Source: Jannaschia formosa (GTDB taxonomy: Bacteria; Pseudomonadota; Alphaproteobacteria; Rhodobacterales; Rhodobacteraceae). Taken from it: a DNA stretch of 64,000 nucleotides. Shown piece by piece: positions 36,180 through 46,127 of the stretch. The notes under the pieces are model-generated. The model did not search any database. It saw only the letters and a program-made list of their open reading frames with translations, and was not told the DNA's origin. Location of the stretch: NCBI RefSeq assembly GCF_003340555.1, contig NZ_QPLJ01000002.1, positions 62,001 to 126,000 on the forward strand, read 5' to 3'. The translations under genes and the position numbers were made by a program. Within the stretch, counting starts at the first letter, position 1. Each line of letters starts with the position of its first letter.

Positions 36180-37124
36180 CTACAGCCCCATCCGCTCCAC
36201 CTGCCCGTAGAAGCGCTCTACGTCTCCTCGCTGGCAGAGCCGCGTTCCCGGCTCCTGCACAGCCGAGGCCGCGGCGGCGGTTCCCCAGCAGCAGGCGGTG
36301 ACCGGGTCCTCTCCGCGGGAGAGCGACAACGCGAAGGCCCCGACGAAACTGTCGCCCGCGCCGATCTTGGAATGGGGGACCACGACGGGCGGGCGGGTCA
36401 GGCCGACCCAGTCGGGGGTCGCGATCACCGTGCCCGCGGCCTCGGCGGCGACCATCACGATCTCGGCGGCCCCGGCATCGCGCAGGTCGCGGGCGAGCGT
36501 CGCGCAGTCGCGCAGCTCCGACATGTGGCGGCCGGACAGCTCCTCCGCCTCGACCGTGTCCATCCGCAGCACATAGAGCCCCGTCCGTGCCTCCGCCGCG
36601 TGGCGCAGCGCGTCCCCGGAGGTGTCGAGGATCATCCGCGCGCCCCGTCGGGCGAGGTCAGGGGCGAGGCCGGGAAAGAAGTCCGGGGCGAGCCCCGGCG
36701 GCAGCGAGCCCGAGGGGATCACCAGCGCGTCGCTTGCGGCAGCGGCGAGGATCGCCTCGCGCGCGGCCGCCGCATCCGCCTCGGTCCAGGGGGGGCCGGG
36801 CAGCATGAAGCGGTATTGCAGCCCCGTCGCCTTGTCCCGCACCGACACCGATTGCCGCGTCGGATGGGTCACGCCCATCGGCTCGGGCGCAAGGCCCTCT
36901 GCTTCGATCAGGCGCACCAGCTCCTCGCCGGTGGAGCCGCCATAGGCGACGAGCGCGCGGCTCTGCCCGCCAAGATTGTGGATGGCGCGCGAGATATTCA
37001 CACCGCCCCCGCCGGGATGCACCAGAGGCGGGTCGCAGCGCAGCTTGCGGTCGGGGACGACGGCGGGAGCCTCGGTCGAGAGGTCCAGCGCCGGGTTCGC
37101 GGTGAGGGTCAGGATTTCGGTCAT
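36180..37124 (-). CDS. PfkB-family sugar kinase (1-phosphofructokinase type)
   Basis: A 314-residue ribokinase-fold kinase. The two PfkB signatures are visible: the N-terminal GGGGVNISRAIHNLGG and the C-terminal KIGAGDSFVGAFAL with the catalytic aspartate. The opening LTLTANPALD and LRCDPPLVHPGGGGVN are those of the hexose-phosphate branch (1-phosphofructokinase, 6-phosphofructokinase 2, tagatose-6-phosphate kinase). No fructose PTS genes are near, so substrate is open. It is the last gene of the VWA operon, overlapping the preceding VWA gene by four bases. Confidence 0.85.
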   Translation of the reverse strand: MTEILTLTANPALDLSTEAPAVVPDRKLRCDPPLVHPGGGGVNISRAIHNLGGQSRALVAYGGSTGEELVRLIEAEGLAPEPMGVTHPTRQSVSVRDKATGLQYRFMLPGPPWTEADAAAAREAILAAAASDALVIPSGSLPPGLAPDFFPGLAPDLARRGARMILDTSGDALRHAAEARTGLYVLRMDTVEAEELSGRHMSELRDCATLARDLRDAGAAEIVMVAAEAAGTVIATPDWVGLTRPPVVVPHSKIGAGDSFVGAFALSLSRGEDPVTACCWGTAAAASAVQEPGTRLCQRGDVERFYGQVERMGL

Positions 37125-37804
37125 GTCGGGGAAACGCGTGAGGCGGGTCTCGGTTCGCCGCGCCCGATCAGGTCGCAGCCGAGGGTCGTCTGAAGCGCGG
37201 CGACCAACTCTTGGACGGTCCGGGTGGAGACGAAGAGACCGCCCGTCTGCTCCGCGAGGCAGCGGCCGGAGAAGTCCGGCGCGGGGCGGGCGTCGGTCCG
37301 GGCGAAGCCCGTCCAGTCGAGCTTGAAGCCGATGACATGGACCGTGAGGTCAGCGGGCAGGGCGCGCGCCAGCGCGCAGGGCGCGCCGCCGCAGCTTTCC
37401 TGGCCATCGGTGACGAGGATGACGATGCCGGGGCCGAGCGCCTCGGCCGCCGTCCGCACCGCAGTGGTCAGGGGTGTCAGCCCGCCGGGGCGGACCGCCG
37501 CCACCTCGGCCGTCAGCCGCCCGGCCGCGTCCGCGATCGGGGGAAAACGGACGGAGATGCCGTCGCACTCCCCCGGCCCGGCGCCGTAGGTCACAAGGCC
37601 GATGCGGCGGGTCCGTTCGATCCGGGGCATTACCTCGGCCACCGCGGCGCGGGCCTCGTCGATCCGTCGGATGGTGTTGCCGTCGAAATCCTGGCTCGTC
37701 ATCGAGGCCGAGGCGTCGAAGACCACCATCGCGTCCGCCGCACAGCCCGCCGCCTGCGCCTCGAGCGACAGGCCGAGTGCGAGCGGAAGGACCGCGCGCC
37801 ACAT
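37121..37804 (-). CDS. Secreted VWA-domain protein, six-cysteine family (tandem copy 4, last in operon)
   Basis: A 227-residue exported VWA protein. The signal peptide ends QAA before GC. Metal-site residues D30-A-S32-A-S34, T110 and D133 are present; the middle glycine positions are Ala-Ala rather than Gly. The six family cysteines are at 21, 80, 138, 143, 182 and 210, including SCGGAPC and LGC. Its stop overlaps the pfkB start (ATGA). The frame is open upstream to 38020, inside the preceding VWA gene, but only the ATG at 37804 begins with a signal peptide. One base separates it from the upstream copy. Confidence 0.83.
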   Translation of the reverse strand: MWRAVLPLALGLSLEAQAAGCAADAMVVFDASASMTSQDFDGNTIRRIDEARAAVAEVMPRIERTRRIGLVTYGAGPGECDGISVRFPPIADAAGRLTAEVAAVRPGGLTPLTTAVRTAAEALGPGIVILVTDGQESCGGAPCALARALPADLTVHVIGFKLDWTGFARTDARPAPDFSGRCLAEQTGGLFVSTRTVQELVAALQTTLGCDLIGRGEPRPASRVSPT

Positions 37805-37805
37805 C

Positions 37806-38507
37806 TCAGCCCGCCTCGCCGGGCAGGGCCCGCCCGCCGACGACCAGGCAGCCCAAGGTGGCCTGCAGCGCCTCGACCAGGTCGTCGACGGTCTCGGTCG
37901 ACAGGAACAGCCCGCCGGTGCGGTCGGCGAAGCACTTGGCAACGGTGTCGCCGCCGAACTCCTGCTGTTCCGGATTGTCCCAGGCGAAGAAGTCGCGGGT
38001 GGCGCGGAAGCCGATGACATGGATCGTCAGATCGGCTGCGACACCGGCCATGCGGCGCGCGGAGGCGCAGGGGCGGCCGCCGCAGGTCTCGTTGCCGTCC
38101 GTCACAAGCACGACGATGGCGGGGCGGGTGCCGTAGTCCATGATCTCGGCCGCGGTCTCCACGGCCACCGAAAGCGGCGTCAGCCCGGCCGGATTGAGCG
38201 TGTCTATGGCCTCGATGACCGGCGCGGCGGCGTTCGGCCGGGGCGGGAAGCGCAGCGTTATCCCCTCGCAGGAGCCTTCGGGGCCGGGCCCGTAGGTCAG
38301 AAGGCCGATGCGCCGGGAATGCTCGACCAAGGGCATGGCCTGCCGGATCGCCTTGCGGGCCTCGGTCAGGCGCGAGGTGTTGCCCGTCTCAAGCGTGATC
38401 TCGGCCATCGAGGCGGAGCCGTCGAAGACCAGCATCGCATCGGTGCTGCAGGCGATGCCCTGCGTGGCGAGCGACGCCGAAAGGAGGGCGGAGAGCGCGG
38501 CCCTCAT
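37806..38507 (-). CDS. Secreted VWA-domain protein, six-cysteine family (tandem copy 3)
   Basis: A 233-residue exported VWA protein. The signal peptide (MRAALSALLSASLATQGIA) is followed at once by the first conserved cysteine (20). Metal-site residues D29-G-S31-A-S33, T110 and D137; cysteines 20, 80, 142, 147, 192 and 220, all matching the other copies. A block HVIGFRATRDFFAWDNPEQQ before the fifth cysteine varies most between copies and may be the specificity region. The gene overlaps the upstream copy by four bases (ATGA). Its frame stays open upstream through copy 2, but that extension is out of frame with the real gene. Confidence 0.83.
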   Translation of the reverse strand: MRAALSALLSASLATQGIACSTDAMLVFDGSASMAEITLETGNTSRLTEARKAIRQAMPLVEHSRRIGLLTYGPGPEGSCEGITLRFPPRPNAAAPVIEAIDTLNPAGLTPLSVAVETAAEIMDYGTRPAIVVLVTDGNETCGGRPCASARRMAGVAADLTIHVIGFRATRDFFAWDNPEQQEFGGDTVAKCFADRTGGLFLSTETVDDLVEALQATLGCLVVGGRALPGEAG

Positions 38508-39184
38508 GACGTCACGTCGCAGCCCAGCGTCTCGCGCAGGGCGGCGATCAATTCGGCGGTGGTGTCGGCCAGAACGTAGCTGCCGCCGGTCCCTTCGGCC
38601 ATGCAGCGCGCCTCGACCTCGCCCTTGGGGAGGATGCCGGAGAGGCCGGTGCCCTGGGTCGCGACATCGCCCACGACCTTGAAGCCCAGCACATGGATCG
38701 TCAGGTCCGCGGCTGCCGCCTGCATCCGTCCGATCCGGTCGCAAGGGCGGCCGCCGCAGGTGTCGTTGCCGTCCGTCACCAGCACCACCGTCGCCGGCCG
38801 CATCCGGTAGTCGAGCACCTCCGCCGCCCGCTCCACCGACTCGGCCAGCGGGGTCAGGCCCTGCGGCGTCACCTCGTCCAGCGCAGAGAGGATCGGGCGC
38901 GCGGCCAGCGGGCGCGGGCCGAAATGCAGCAGGATTCCCTCGCAGGAGCCGTCGAGGCCGTAGGTGACGAGGCCGATGCGGCGGAACCGCTCCACCTCGG
39001 GCAGGACCTGCGCCATCGCCGCGCGCGCCTCGTCGATGCGCGGCGTCCGGTTCTGGACGAAGCCGGAGCCCGCCATCGAGCCCGAGCCGTCGAAGACGAT
39101 CATCGCATCGCTGCGGCATCCGGCGGCCGCCTGACCGGCCAGCGCCGCCGAGAGCAGCAGAAGCAGGCCGCGCGGGGCCGTCAT
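38504..39184 (-). CDS. Secreted VWA-domain protein, six-cysteine family (tandem copy 2)
   Basis: A 226-residue exported VWA protein with a Leu-rich signal peptide ending QAAAG before the first cysteine (23). Metal-site residues D32-G-S34-G-S36, T111 and D138. Cysteines 23, 81, 143, 148, 194 and 222 match the family. The segment between HVLGFK and the fifth cysteine (VVGDVATQGTGLSGILPKG) is unlike the other copies. It is coupled by ATGA overlaps to copies on both sides. Confidence 0.83.
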   Translation of the reverse strand: MTAPRGLLLLLSAALAGQAAAGCRSDAMIVFDGSGSMAGSGFVQNRTPRIDEARAAMAQVLPEVERFRRIGLVTYGLDGSCEGILLHFGPRPLAARPILSALDEVTPQGLTPLAESVERAAEVLDYRMRPATVVLVTDGNDTCGGRPCDRIGRMQAAAADLTIHVLGFKVVGDVATQGTGLSGILPKGEVEARCMAEGTGGSYVLADTTAELIAALRETLGCDVTS

Positions 39185-39867
39185 TCGAGCCGCCCGACGA
39201 CGAGGCAGCCCAGCGTGGTCTGGAGCGCACGAACCAGTTCCGCCTCCGACCCCGTCGCGGCGAAGACGCCATTGGTGCGGTCCGACAGGCAGCGGGCGGT
39301 GCTGTCGCGGGCGAAGACAGGGCGATTGGCGTCCTTCCAGGCGAAGATCCGGCCTTCACCGCGGAAGCCGATGACGTGGATGGTCAGGTCTACCGCCTCG
39401 GACGCCAAGCGGCTGGCCAGGTCGCACGGCCGCCCGCCGCAGGTCTCGTCCCCGTCGGTGACGACGACGACGACCGCAGGCTGGCTGCGGAAATTCAGGA
39501 CCTCGGCCGCAACGGCCACCGAATCCGAGAGCGGCGTCTTCCCCTCCGGCCGGATCGCATCGATGCCGCTGACCGTCGCCGCGGCAGCCAGGGGACGGGG
39601 CGGGAAATGCAGGCGCAAGCCGGTGCAGGCGGTGTCGCCGCCCGGTCCGTAGGTCATCAGGCCGATGCGGCGCACCTGCTCGACCTGGGGCATGACCCGG
39701 GCGACGGCGGCGCGGGCCTCGGCGATGCGGGTGGGGATGCTGGGGTCGTCCCCGATCCGCGCCATCGAGGCGGAGCCATCGAAGACCAGCATCGCGTCCG
39801 CCGTGCAATCGGCCCGCGCCATGGGCGCGGTGGCGATCGCGACGGAGAGAAGTAGGGCGAGGCGCAT
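39181..39867 (-). CDS. Secreted VWA-domain protein, six-cysteine family (tandem copy 1, first in operon)
   Basis: A 228-residue exported VWA protein; signal peptide MRLALLLSVAIATAPMARA before DC. Metal-site residues D30-G-S32-A-S34, T111 and D138; cysteines 21, 81, 143, 148, 193 and 221. It is the first gene of a five-gene minus-strand operon (four VWA genes, then pfkB) joined by ATGA overlaps or a one-base gap. No convincing ribosome-binding site precedes the ATG at 39867 (the upstream bases read CATATGTA), so translation may start on a leaderless or weak-initiation message. The frame extends to 39927 without a better start. Confidence 0.83.
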   Translation of the reverse strand: MRLALLLSVAIATAPMARADCTADAMLVFDGSASMARIGDDPSIPTRIAEARAAVARVMPQVEQVRRIGLMTYGPGGDTACTGLRLHFPPRPLAAAATVSGIDAIRPEGKTPLSDSVAVAAEVLNFRSQPAVVVVVTDGDETCGGRPCDLASRLASEAVDLTIHVIGFRGEGRIFAWKDANRPVFARDSTARCLSDRTNGVFAATGSEAELVRALQTTLGCLVVGRLE

Positions 39868-39925
39868 TACATATGTTGTGCGGCACGGCTGGCCTGTTTC
39901 AAGGGGCATGGCTAGGCTGCCGCCC

Positions 39926-40567
39926 ATGAGGGGAGTCGGCTACGTCTATTCCGCGCACTCCGCCTATGCCTGGCTCGGCTCCGCCCGCCTGATGGACATC
40001 TGCCGGACGGCAGGCGCGACGCTGGTGCACCGGCCGATCCCGCTCTCTCCGGTGGTGGAGGCTCAGCGGTCGCTGCCGTTCCATGCCCGGACCCAGGCGC
40101 ATGTCGACTACTTCTTCGGGCGCGAGATCGAGCGCTGGGCCGAATGGCGCGGGGTGGAGGTGGTGCCGCACCGGCCCACCCATCACGATGCCGACTACGG
40201 ACTGGCCGGCGGCATGATCCTCGCGCTGGGCGACCGGGGACCGGAGGTCGATGCGCTGGCCCACGCCATCCTCGGGGCGCATTGGCGCGACGATGCGGAC
40301 CTCTCGGACCGGAAGGTGCTGGCGCGGCTGGCCGAGGGGCTCGGCCACGACGGCGAGGCGCTGCTGGCGCGCGCGGCCGGCCTCGAAATCGCGGCGCGCT
40401 ACGCGGCCAATGCCGACTGGGCCGTGGCGAACGGGGTGATGGGATCGCCGACCTATGTCGTCGACGGCGACATGTTCTACGGCCAGGACCGGCTGGAGAT
40501 GGTCGAGCGGGCGCTGGCCCGCCCCTTCGCACCAACGCGGTGGCGCAACCCGGCCGTGACCGGCTGA
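39926..40567 (+). CDS. DsbA-fold 2-hydroxychromene-2-carboxylate isomerase family protein
   Basis: A 213-residue thioredoxin-fold protein of the kappa glutathione-transferase type. It lacks the CxxC of true disulfide enzymes and has a serine instead (YSAHSAYAWLG). The C-terminal GVMGSPTYVVDGDMFYGQDRLEMVE is the hallmark of HCCA isomerases, which act in naphthalene breakdown, although most family members have other unknown roles. It is divergent from the VWA operon, 58 bases between starts. An in-frame ATG at 39908 is also possible, but it lies almost on the only purine-rich stretch. Confidence 0.82.
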   Translation: MRGVGYVYSAHSAYAWLGSARLMDICRTAGATLVHRPIPLSPVVEAQRSLPFHARTQAHVDYFFGREIERWAEWRGVEVVPHRPTHHDADYGLAGGMILALGDRGPEVDALAHAILGAHWRDDADLSDRKVLARLAEGLGHDGEALLARAAGLEIAARYAANADWAVANGVMGSPTYVVDGDMFYGQDRLEMVERALARPFAPTRWRNPAVTG

Positions 40568-40570
40568 CGC

Positions 40571-40599
40571 TTGCATCCGGAGCGGCGCCCGTGTAACGC
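40571..40599 (+). promoter_or_regulatory. Promoter-like site of the rplO block
   Basis: TTGCAT and TAACGC with exactly 17 bases between, beginning three bases after the isomerase stop codon and 92 bases before rplO. Confidence 0.6.
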
Positions 40600-40690
40600 C
40601 GCGCGGTGCCCCGACCGGGGACATCAGACATTGCAAGCCGCGTGCGTCCCACATCGCTTCGGGGGCGTCTCCGGCAGAAGGAGAAGCGAC

Positions 40691-41155
40691 ATGAAACTGA
40701 ACGACCTGCGCGACAATCCTGGCGCCACCCACAAGCCCAAGCGCGTCGGCCGCGGCCCCGGCTCGGGCCTCGGCAAGACCGGCGGCCGTGGCATCAAGGG
40801 TCAGAAATCCCGTTCCGGCGTGGCCATCAACGGCTACGAGGGCGGCCAGATGCCGATCTACCAGCGCCTGCCCAAGCGCGGCTTCACCAAGCCGAACCGC
40901 AAGTCCTTTGCCGTCGTGAACCTGGGCAAGATCCAGCAGTTCATCGACGCGGGCAAGCTGGGCCAGGAGATCACCGAGACGGAGCTGGTCGACAGCGGCC
41001 TCGTGCGTCGCAAGCTCGACGGCATCCGCCTGCTCGGCAAGGGCGAGATCACCTCGGCTGCGAAGATCACCGTCACCGGCGCATCGAAGGGGGCCATCGA
41101 GGCCGTCGAGAAGGCGGGCGGTTCGGTCACGGTGGCAAACGCCACGACCGAGTGA
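40691..41155 (+). CDS. rplO: 50S ribosomal protein L15
   Basis: A 154-residue L15 ([38 protein letters not shown]). ATG at 40691 follows AGAAGGAGAAG. It heads the fourth block, upstream of secY. Confidence 0.98.
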   Translation: MKLNDLRDNPGATHKPKRVGRGPGSGLGKTGGRGIKGQKSRSGVAINGYEGGQMPIYQRLPKRGFTKPNRKSFAVVNLGKIQQFIDAGKLGQEITETELVDSGLVRRKLDGIRLLGKGEITSAAKITVTGASKGAIEAVEKAGGSVTVANATTE

Positions 41156-41164
41156 CAGGTTGTG

Positions 41165-41240
41165 GGCGGGCGAAAGCCCGCCTACATCGGCACTCAGGTT
41201 TCCGGAACGCCGCCAGCGGGGACCCGCCGGGCGGCGTTTT
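41165..41240 (+). terminator. Two hairpins between rplO and secY (attenuator or terminator)
   Basis: The first is GGCGGGC-GAAA-GCCCGCC (41165-41182), a GNRA-capped stem. The second pairs AACGCCGCC (41206-41214) with GGCGGCGTT (41230-41238) and ends in TTTT, so it looks like an intrinsic terminator. Because secY begins 25 bases later in the same direction, partial read-through or antitermination would set the ratio of L15 to SecY. Confidence 0.55.
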
Positions 41241-41265
41241 CCATTAGAGAACGAGAGGGGCTCTC

Positions 41266-42617
<1,352 letters not shown>

Positions 42618-42621
<4 letters not shown>

Positions 42622-43259
42622 ACATCATTCTGCTGGGGCCGCCGGGTGCCGGGAAGGGAACCCAGGCACGGCGCCTCGTGGAGGAGAGGGGGATGATCCA
42701 GCTCTCGACCGGGGACATGCTGCGCGAGGCGCGGTCCTCGGGCACGGCGATGGGCAGGAAGGTCGCGGACATCATGGACAGCGGCCAGCTCGTCACCGAC
42801 GAGATCGTCATCGGCCTGATCGACGAGAAGCTGCAGGGCGACAATGCGGGCGGCTTCATCTTCGACGGCTTTCCCCGCACGCTGCCGCAGGCGGACGCGC
42901 TGGGCGAGCTGCTTGCCAAGCACGGCACGACGCTCGATGCGGTGATCGAGATGCGCGTCGACGACGCCGCCCTGGTGGAGCGGATCGTGGCACGGTCGAC
43001 CTGCGGCAACTGCGGCGAGGTCTACAACGACATCACCAAGCCCCAGCCCGCCGACGGCAAATGCGCAGTCTGCGGCGCCTCCGATTTCAGGCGCCGCGCC
43101 GACGACACCGCCGAGGCGCTGACGACACGGCTGATGGAATACTACAAGAAGACGTCCCCGCTGATCGGCTACTACTACGCCAAGGGCGAGCTGAAGACGA
43201 TCGACGGCCTGGGCGAGATCGACGCGGTCGCCGCGGCCGTCTCCGAAGCGCTGCGCTGA
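42618..43259 (+). CDS. adk: Adenylate kinase, long zinc-binding form
   Basis: A 213-residue adenylate kinase. The P loop GPPGAGKGT (7-15), LSTGDMLR and FDGFPRT are intact. The LID domain carries four cysteines (129, 132, 149, 152), a structural zinc site absent from the E. coli enzyme. It interconverts ATP, ADP and AMP in the cytoplasm. The secY-adk-rpsM order is common in alphaproteobacteria. Confidence 0.97.
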
Positions 43260-43320
43260 CCGCGCAGGACGGCGGCGGGATCGCGTGGAAGAAAACTCTT
43301 GACAGGTCCCTTCCGGGGCC

Positions 43321-43349
43321 TTGACCCCACTTCGCTCACCCCCTAAGTC
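43321..43349 (+). promoter_or_regulatory. Promoter-like site of the rpsM block
   Basis: TTGACC and TAAGTC with exactly 17 bases between, 124 bases before rpsM. A second TTGACA at 43299 has no good partner. Transcription would start near 43356, immediately ahead of the 21-base palindrome. Confidence 0.55.
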
Positions 43350-43359
43350 GCAATCTCCG

Positions 43360-43391
43360 CCGGGAATCGACGATTCCCGGTCGTCTGTTTT
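43360..43391 (+). promoter_or_regulatory. 21-base perfect palindrome with a T run in the rpsM leader
   Basis: CCGGGAATCG and CGATTCCCGG flank a single central A (43360-43380). Six bases later a run of five T follows. It may be the adk terminator, a leader hairpin for the rpsM transcript, or a DNA operator. Confidence 0.55.
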
Positions 43392-43472
43392 TGGCCCCCG
43401 GCATGCTGCTCCGGGCCGTTGTGAAAAAAGGTTCTGGGGTTACGGAACCGCAACAGGAAGAAGGAACAGCCA

Positions 43473-43841
43473 TTGGCTCGTATCGCTGGCGTCAACATTC
43501 CGACGGGGAAAAGGGTTCCCGTCGCACTCACCTACATTACCGGCATCGGTCCCGCGAAAGCGCGCGAGATCATCGAGGCCGTCGGCATCGACGGCACGCG
43601 CCGCGTGAACGAACTGTCGGATTCCGAAGTTCTCTCGATCCGCGAGTTCATCGACGCGAACGTCACCGTCGAGGGCGACCTGCGCCGTGAGACGCAGATG
43701 AACATCAAGCGCCTCATGGATCTCGGCTGCTACCGCGGCCTGCGTCACCGCCGGAACCTGCCGGTCCGCGGCCAGCGCACCCACACCAACGCACGCACGC
43801 GCAAGGGCCCCGCGAAGGCCATTGCCGGCAAGAAGAAGTGA
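43473..43841 (+). CDS. rpsM: 30S ribosomal protein S13, TTG start
   Basis: A 122-residue S13 ([40 protein letters not shown]). No ATG or GTG lies in a suitable place: the only start that yields the family N terminus is TTG at 43473, seven bases after AAGGA. S13 bridges the 30S head to the 50S subunit. It opens the fifth block. Confidence 0.96.
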   Translation: MARIAGVNIPTGKRVPVALTYITGIGPAKAREIIEAVGIDGTRRVNELSDSEVLSIREFIDANVTVEGDLRRETQMNIKRLMDLGCYRGLRHRRNLPVRGQRTHTNARTRKGPAKAIAGKKK

Positions 43842-43853
43842 GGGGACTGACCG

Positions 43854-44249
43854 ATGGCTCGTGATACCCGCCGCACCGCGCCCAAGCGCAAGGAACGCAA
43901 GAACATCGCCGCTGGCGTCGCTCATGTGAACTCCTCGTTTAACAACACCAAGATCCTGATTTCCGACGTGCAGGGCAACGCCATTTCCTGGTCGTCCGCC
44001 GGCACGATGGGCTTCAAGGGCTCGCGCAAGTCGACGCCATACGCTGCGCAGATGGCCGCCGAAGACGCCGGAAAGAAGGCGCAGGAGCACGGCATGAAGA
44101 CCCTCGAGGTCGAAGTGCAGGGCCCCGGTGGCGGTCGCGAGAGCGCGCTGCGCGCCCTCGCCGCGGTCGGCCTGCAGATCACCGCGATCCGCGACGTGAC
44201 CCCGATCGCGCATAACGGCGTCCGCCCGCCGAAGCGCCGCCGGGTCTGA
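43854..44249 (+). CDS. rpsK: 30S ribosomal protein S11
   Basis: A 131-residue S11 ([38 protein letters not shown] at the end). It lies on the 30S platform. A GGGGCCGC/GCGGCCCC hairpin (44274-44294) without a T run stands between it and rpoA. Confidence 0.98.
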   Translation: MARDTRRTAPKRKERKNIAAGVAHVNSSFNNTKILISDVQGNAISWSSAGTMGFKGSRKSTPYAAQMAAEDAGKKAQEHGMKTLEVEVQGPGGGRESALRALAAVGLQITAIRDVTPIAHNGVRPPKRRRV

Positions 44250-44369
44250 CCCGCACCGTTCGCACTACCCGAAGGGGCCGCTCCGCGCGGCCCCTCCGCG
44301 CCGTTTGAAATCCTCGGGAGTCCGCGCCACCCGCCCCAGGCGCCGGACGAGAATGGAGGGATGGGACCT

Positions 44370-45386
44370 ATGATCCACAAGAATTGGCAAGAGCTTATCA
44401 AGCCGCAGCAACTCGACGTGCGCCCCGGCAACAACCCGGCCCGCCAGGCCACCGTCGTCGCCGAACCGCTCGAGCGGGGCTTCGGCCTCACCCTCGGCAA
44501 CGCGCTGCGCCGCGTGCTGATGTCGTCCCTTCAGGGCGCCGCCATCACTAGCGTCCAGATCGACAACGTCCTGCACGAGTTCAGCTCCGTGTCGGGCGTC
44601 CGCGAGGATGTCACCGATATCGTTCTGAACCTCAAGGGCGTCTCGCTCAAGATGGAAGTCGAGGGGCCCAAGCGCGTCTCGATCTCGGCCAAGGGCCCGA
44701 TGGTCGTCACCGCCGGTGACATCAGCGAATCGAACGGCATCGAGGTGCTGAACCGCGACCACGTCATCTGCCACCTCGACGACGGCGCCGACCTCTACAT
44801 GGAGCTGACCGTCAATACCGGGAAGGGCTATGTCTCGGCCGACAAGAACAAGCCCGAGGACGCGCCCATCGGCCTGATCCCGATCGACGCGATCTATTCG
44901 CCGGTCAAGCGCGTCTCCTACGAGGTGCAGCCGACCCGCGAGGGGCAGGTGCTCGACTACGACAAGCTGACGCTGAAGCTGGAGACGGACGGCTCGCTGG
45001 CCCCTGACGACGCGGTCGCCTACGCGGCCCGCATCCTTCAGGACCAGCTCCAGATCTTCGTGAACTTCGACGAGCCCGAGGCCGCGCGCGAGCCGGGCTC
45101 CGAGGACGACCTGGAGTTCAACCCGCTGCTTCTGAAGAAGGTCGACGAGCTCGAGCTGTCGGTCCGCTCGGCCAACTGCCTGAAGAACGACAACATCGTC
45201 TATATCGGCGACCTGATCCAGAAGACCGAGGCGGAGATGCTGCGCACTCCGAACTTCGGCCGGAAGTCGCTCAACGAGATCAAGGAAGTGCTTTCGGGCA
45301 TGGGCCTGCATCTCGGCATGGACATCGTCGACTGGCCGCCCGAGAACATCGAGGACCTGGCCAAGAAGTTTGAAGATAACTTCTGA
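44370..45386 (+). CDS. rpoA: RNA polymerase alpha subunit
   Basis: A 338-residue alpha subunit. The N-terminal dimerisation domain ([20 protein letters not shown]) and the C-terminal DNA- and activator-binding domain ([25 protein letters not shown]) are intact. The ATG at 44370 ([10 protein letters not shown]) is nine bases from GGAGGG; the in-frame ATG at 44361 directly abuts that site. Confidence 0.97.
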   Translation: MIHKNWQELIKPQQLDVRPGNNPARQATVVAEPLERGFGLTLGNALRRVLMSSLQGAAITSVQIDNVLHEFSSVSGVREDVTDIVLNLKGVSLKMEVEGPKRVSISAKGPMVVTAGDISESNGIEVLNRDHVICHLDDGADLYMELTVNTGKGYVSADKNKPEDAPIGLIPIDAIYSPVKRVSYEVQPTREGQVLDYDKLTLKLETDGSLAPDDAVAYAARILQDQLQIFVNFDEPEAAREPGSEDDLEFNPLLLKKVDELELSVRSANCLKNDNIVYIGDLIQKTEAEMLRTPNFGRKSLNEIKEVLSGMGLHLGMDIVDWPPENIEDLAKKFEDNF

Positions 45387-45497
45387 TGGTCGCGGCGGGG
45401 GTGACCCCGCCGTGCCCGCCCCCGGGCAATCCCGCCCCAACAAGGAGGGACCGGCACGCACCGGCCCCGGACAAAGCATAAATCTGGAGACATCCCC

Positions 45498-45911
45498 ATG
45501 CGCCACGCCCGCGGATACCGCCGCCTCAACCGCACCCATGAGCATCGCAAGTCGCTCTGGAAGAACATGGCCGCCTCGCTGATCGAGCACGAGCAGATCA
45601 AGACGACGCTGCCCAAGGCCAAGGAACTGCGCCCGATCGTCGAGAAGATGGTCACGCTCGCCAAGCGCGGCGACCTGCATGCCCGCCGCCTGCTGGCCTC
45701 GCGCCTGCATGACGACGCCGCCGTGCAGAAGCTGATCGACGTGCTGGCCCCGCGCTATGCCGACCGCCAGGGCGGTTATGTCCGCGTCCTGAAGGCGGGC
45801 TTCCGCTATGGCGACATGGCGCCGATGGCCTTCATCGAGTTCGTCGACCGCGACGTCGACGCCAAGGGCGCCGCCGACCGGGCCCGCGAGGAGGCCGAGC
45901 TGGCCGACTGA
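45498..45911 (+). CDS. rplQ: 50S ribosomal protein L17
   Basis: A 137-residue L17 ([19 protein letters not shown]). It is the last ribosomal gene of the window, 111 bases after rpoA. Confidence 0.98.
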   Translation: MRHARGYRRLNRTHEHRKSLWKNMAASLIEHEQIKTTLPKAKELRPIVEKMVTLAKRGDLHARRLLASRLHDDAAVQKLIDVLAPRYADRQGGYVRVLKAGFRYGDMAPMAFIEFVDRDVDAKGAADRAREEAELAD

Positions 45912-45936
45912 GCCGCCGTCCTTCCCGACGCCACAT

Positions 45937-45965
45937 GGCCCCGCCGGCATCGGCGGGGCCTTTTT
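45937..45965 (+). terminator. Strong intrinsic terminator after rplQ
   Basis: A perfect 10-bp GC stem (45937-45946 with 45951-45960), a GCAT loop and TTTTT. Confidence 0.92.
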
Positions 45966-46052
45966 CGTTGCCGCCGTCCTGGCAGGCGTCTCTGTGAAAG
46001 ATGGGGATTGTTTCGCCTCGCCCACCAGTGCGCAACAATCGTTCACGATCTG

Positions 46053-46124
46053 TTAACCACTTGCGGGGCCATATTAACCACAAGAGAGAGTGTTGACCGC
46101 CCGTCGGGCAGGCACCTTAATCAC
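46053..46124 (+). promoter_or_regulatory. Three TTAA(C/T)CAC repeats in the luxR upstream region
   Basis: TTAACCAC occurs at 46053 and 46074, 21 bases apart (two helical turns), and TTAATCAC at 46117. TTAA is rare in this GC-rich DNA. TTAACC is also the half-site of the cell-cycle regulator CtrA, but the canonical TTAA-N7-TTAA spacing is not met. A separate inverted repeat GATTGTT/AACAATC lies at 46006-46040. Confidence 0.4.
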
Positions 46125-46127
46125 CGC

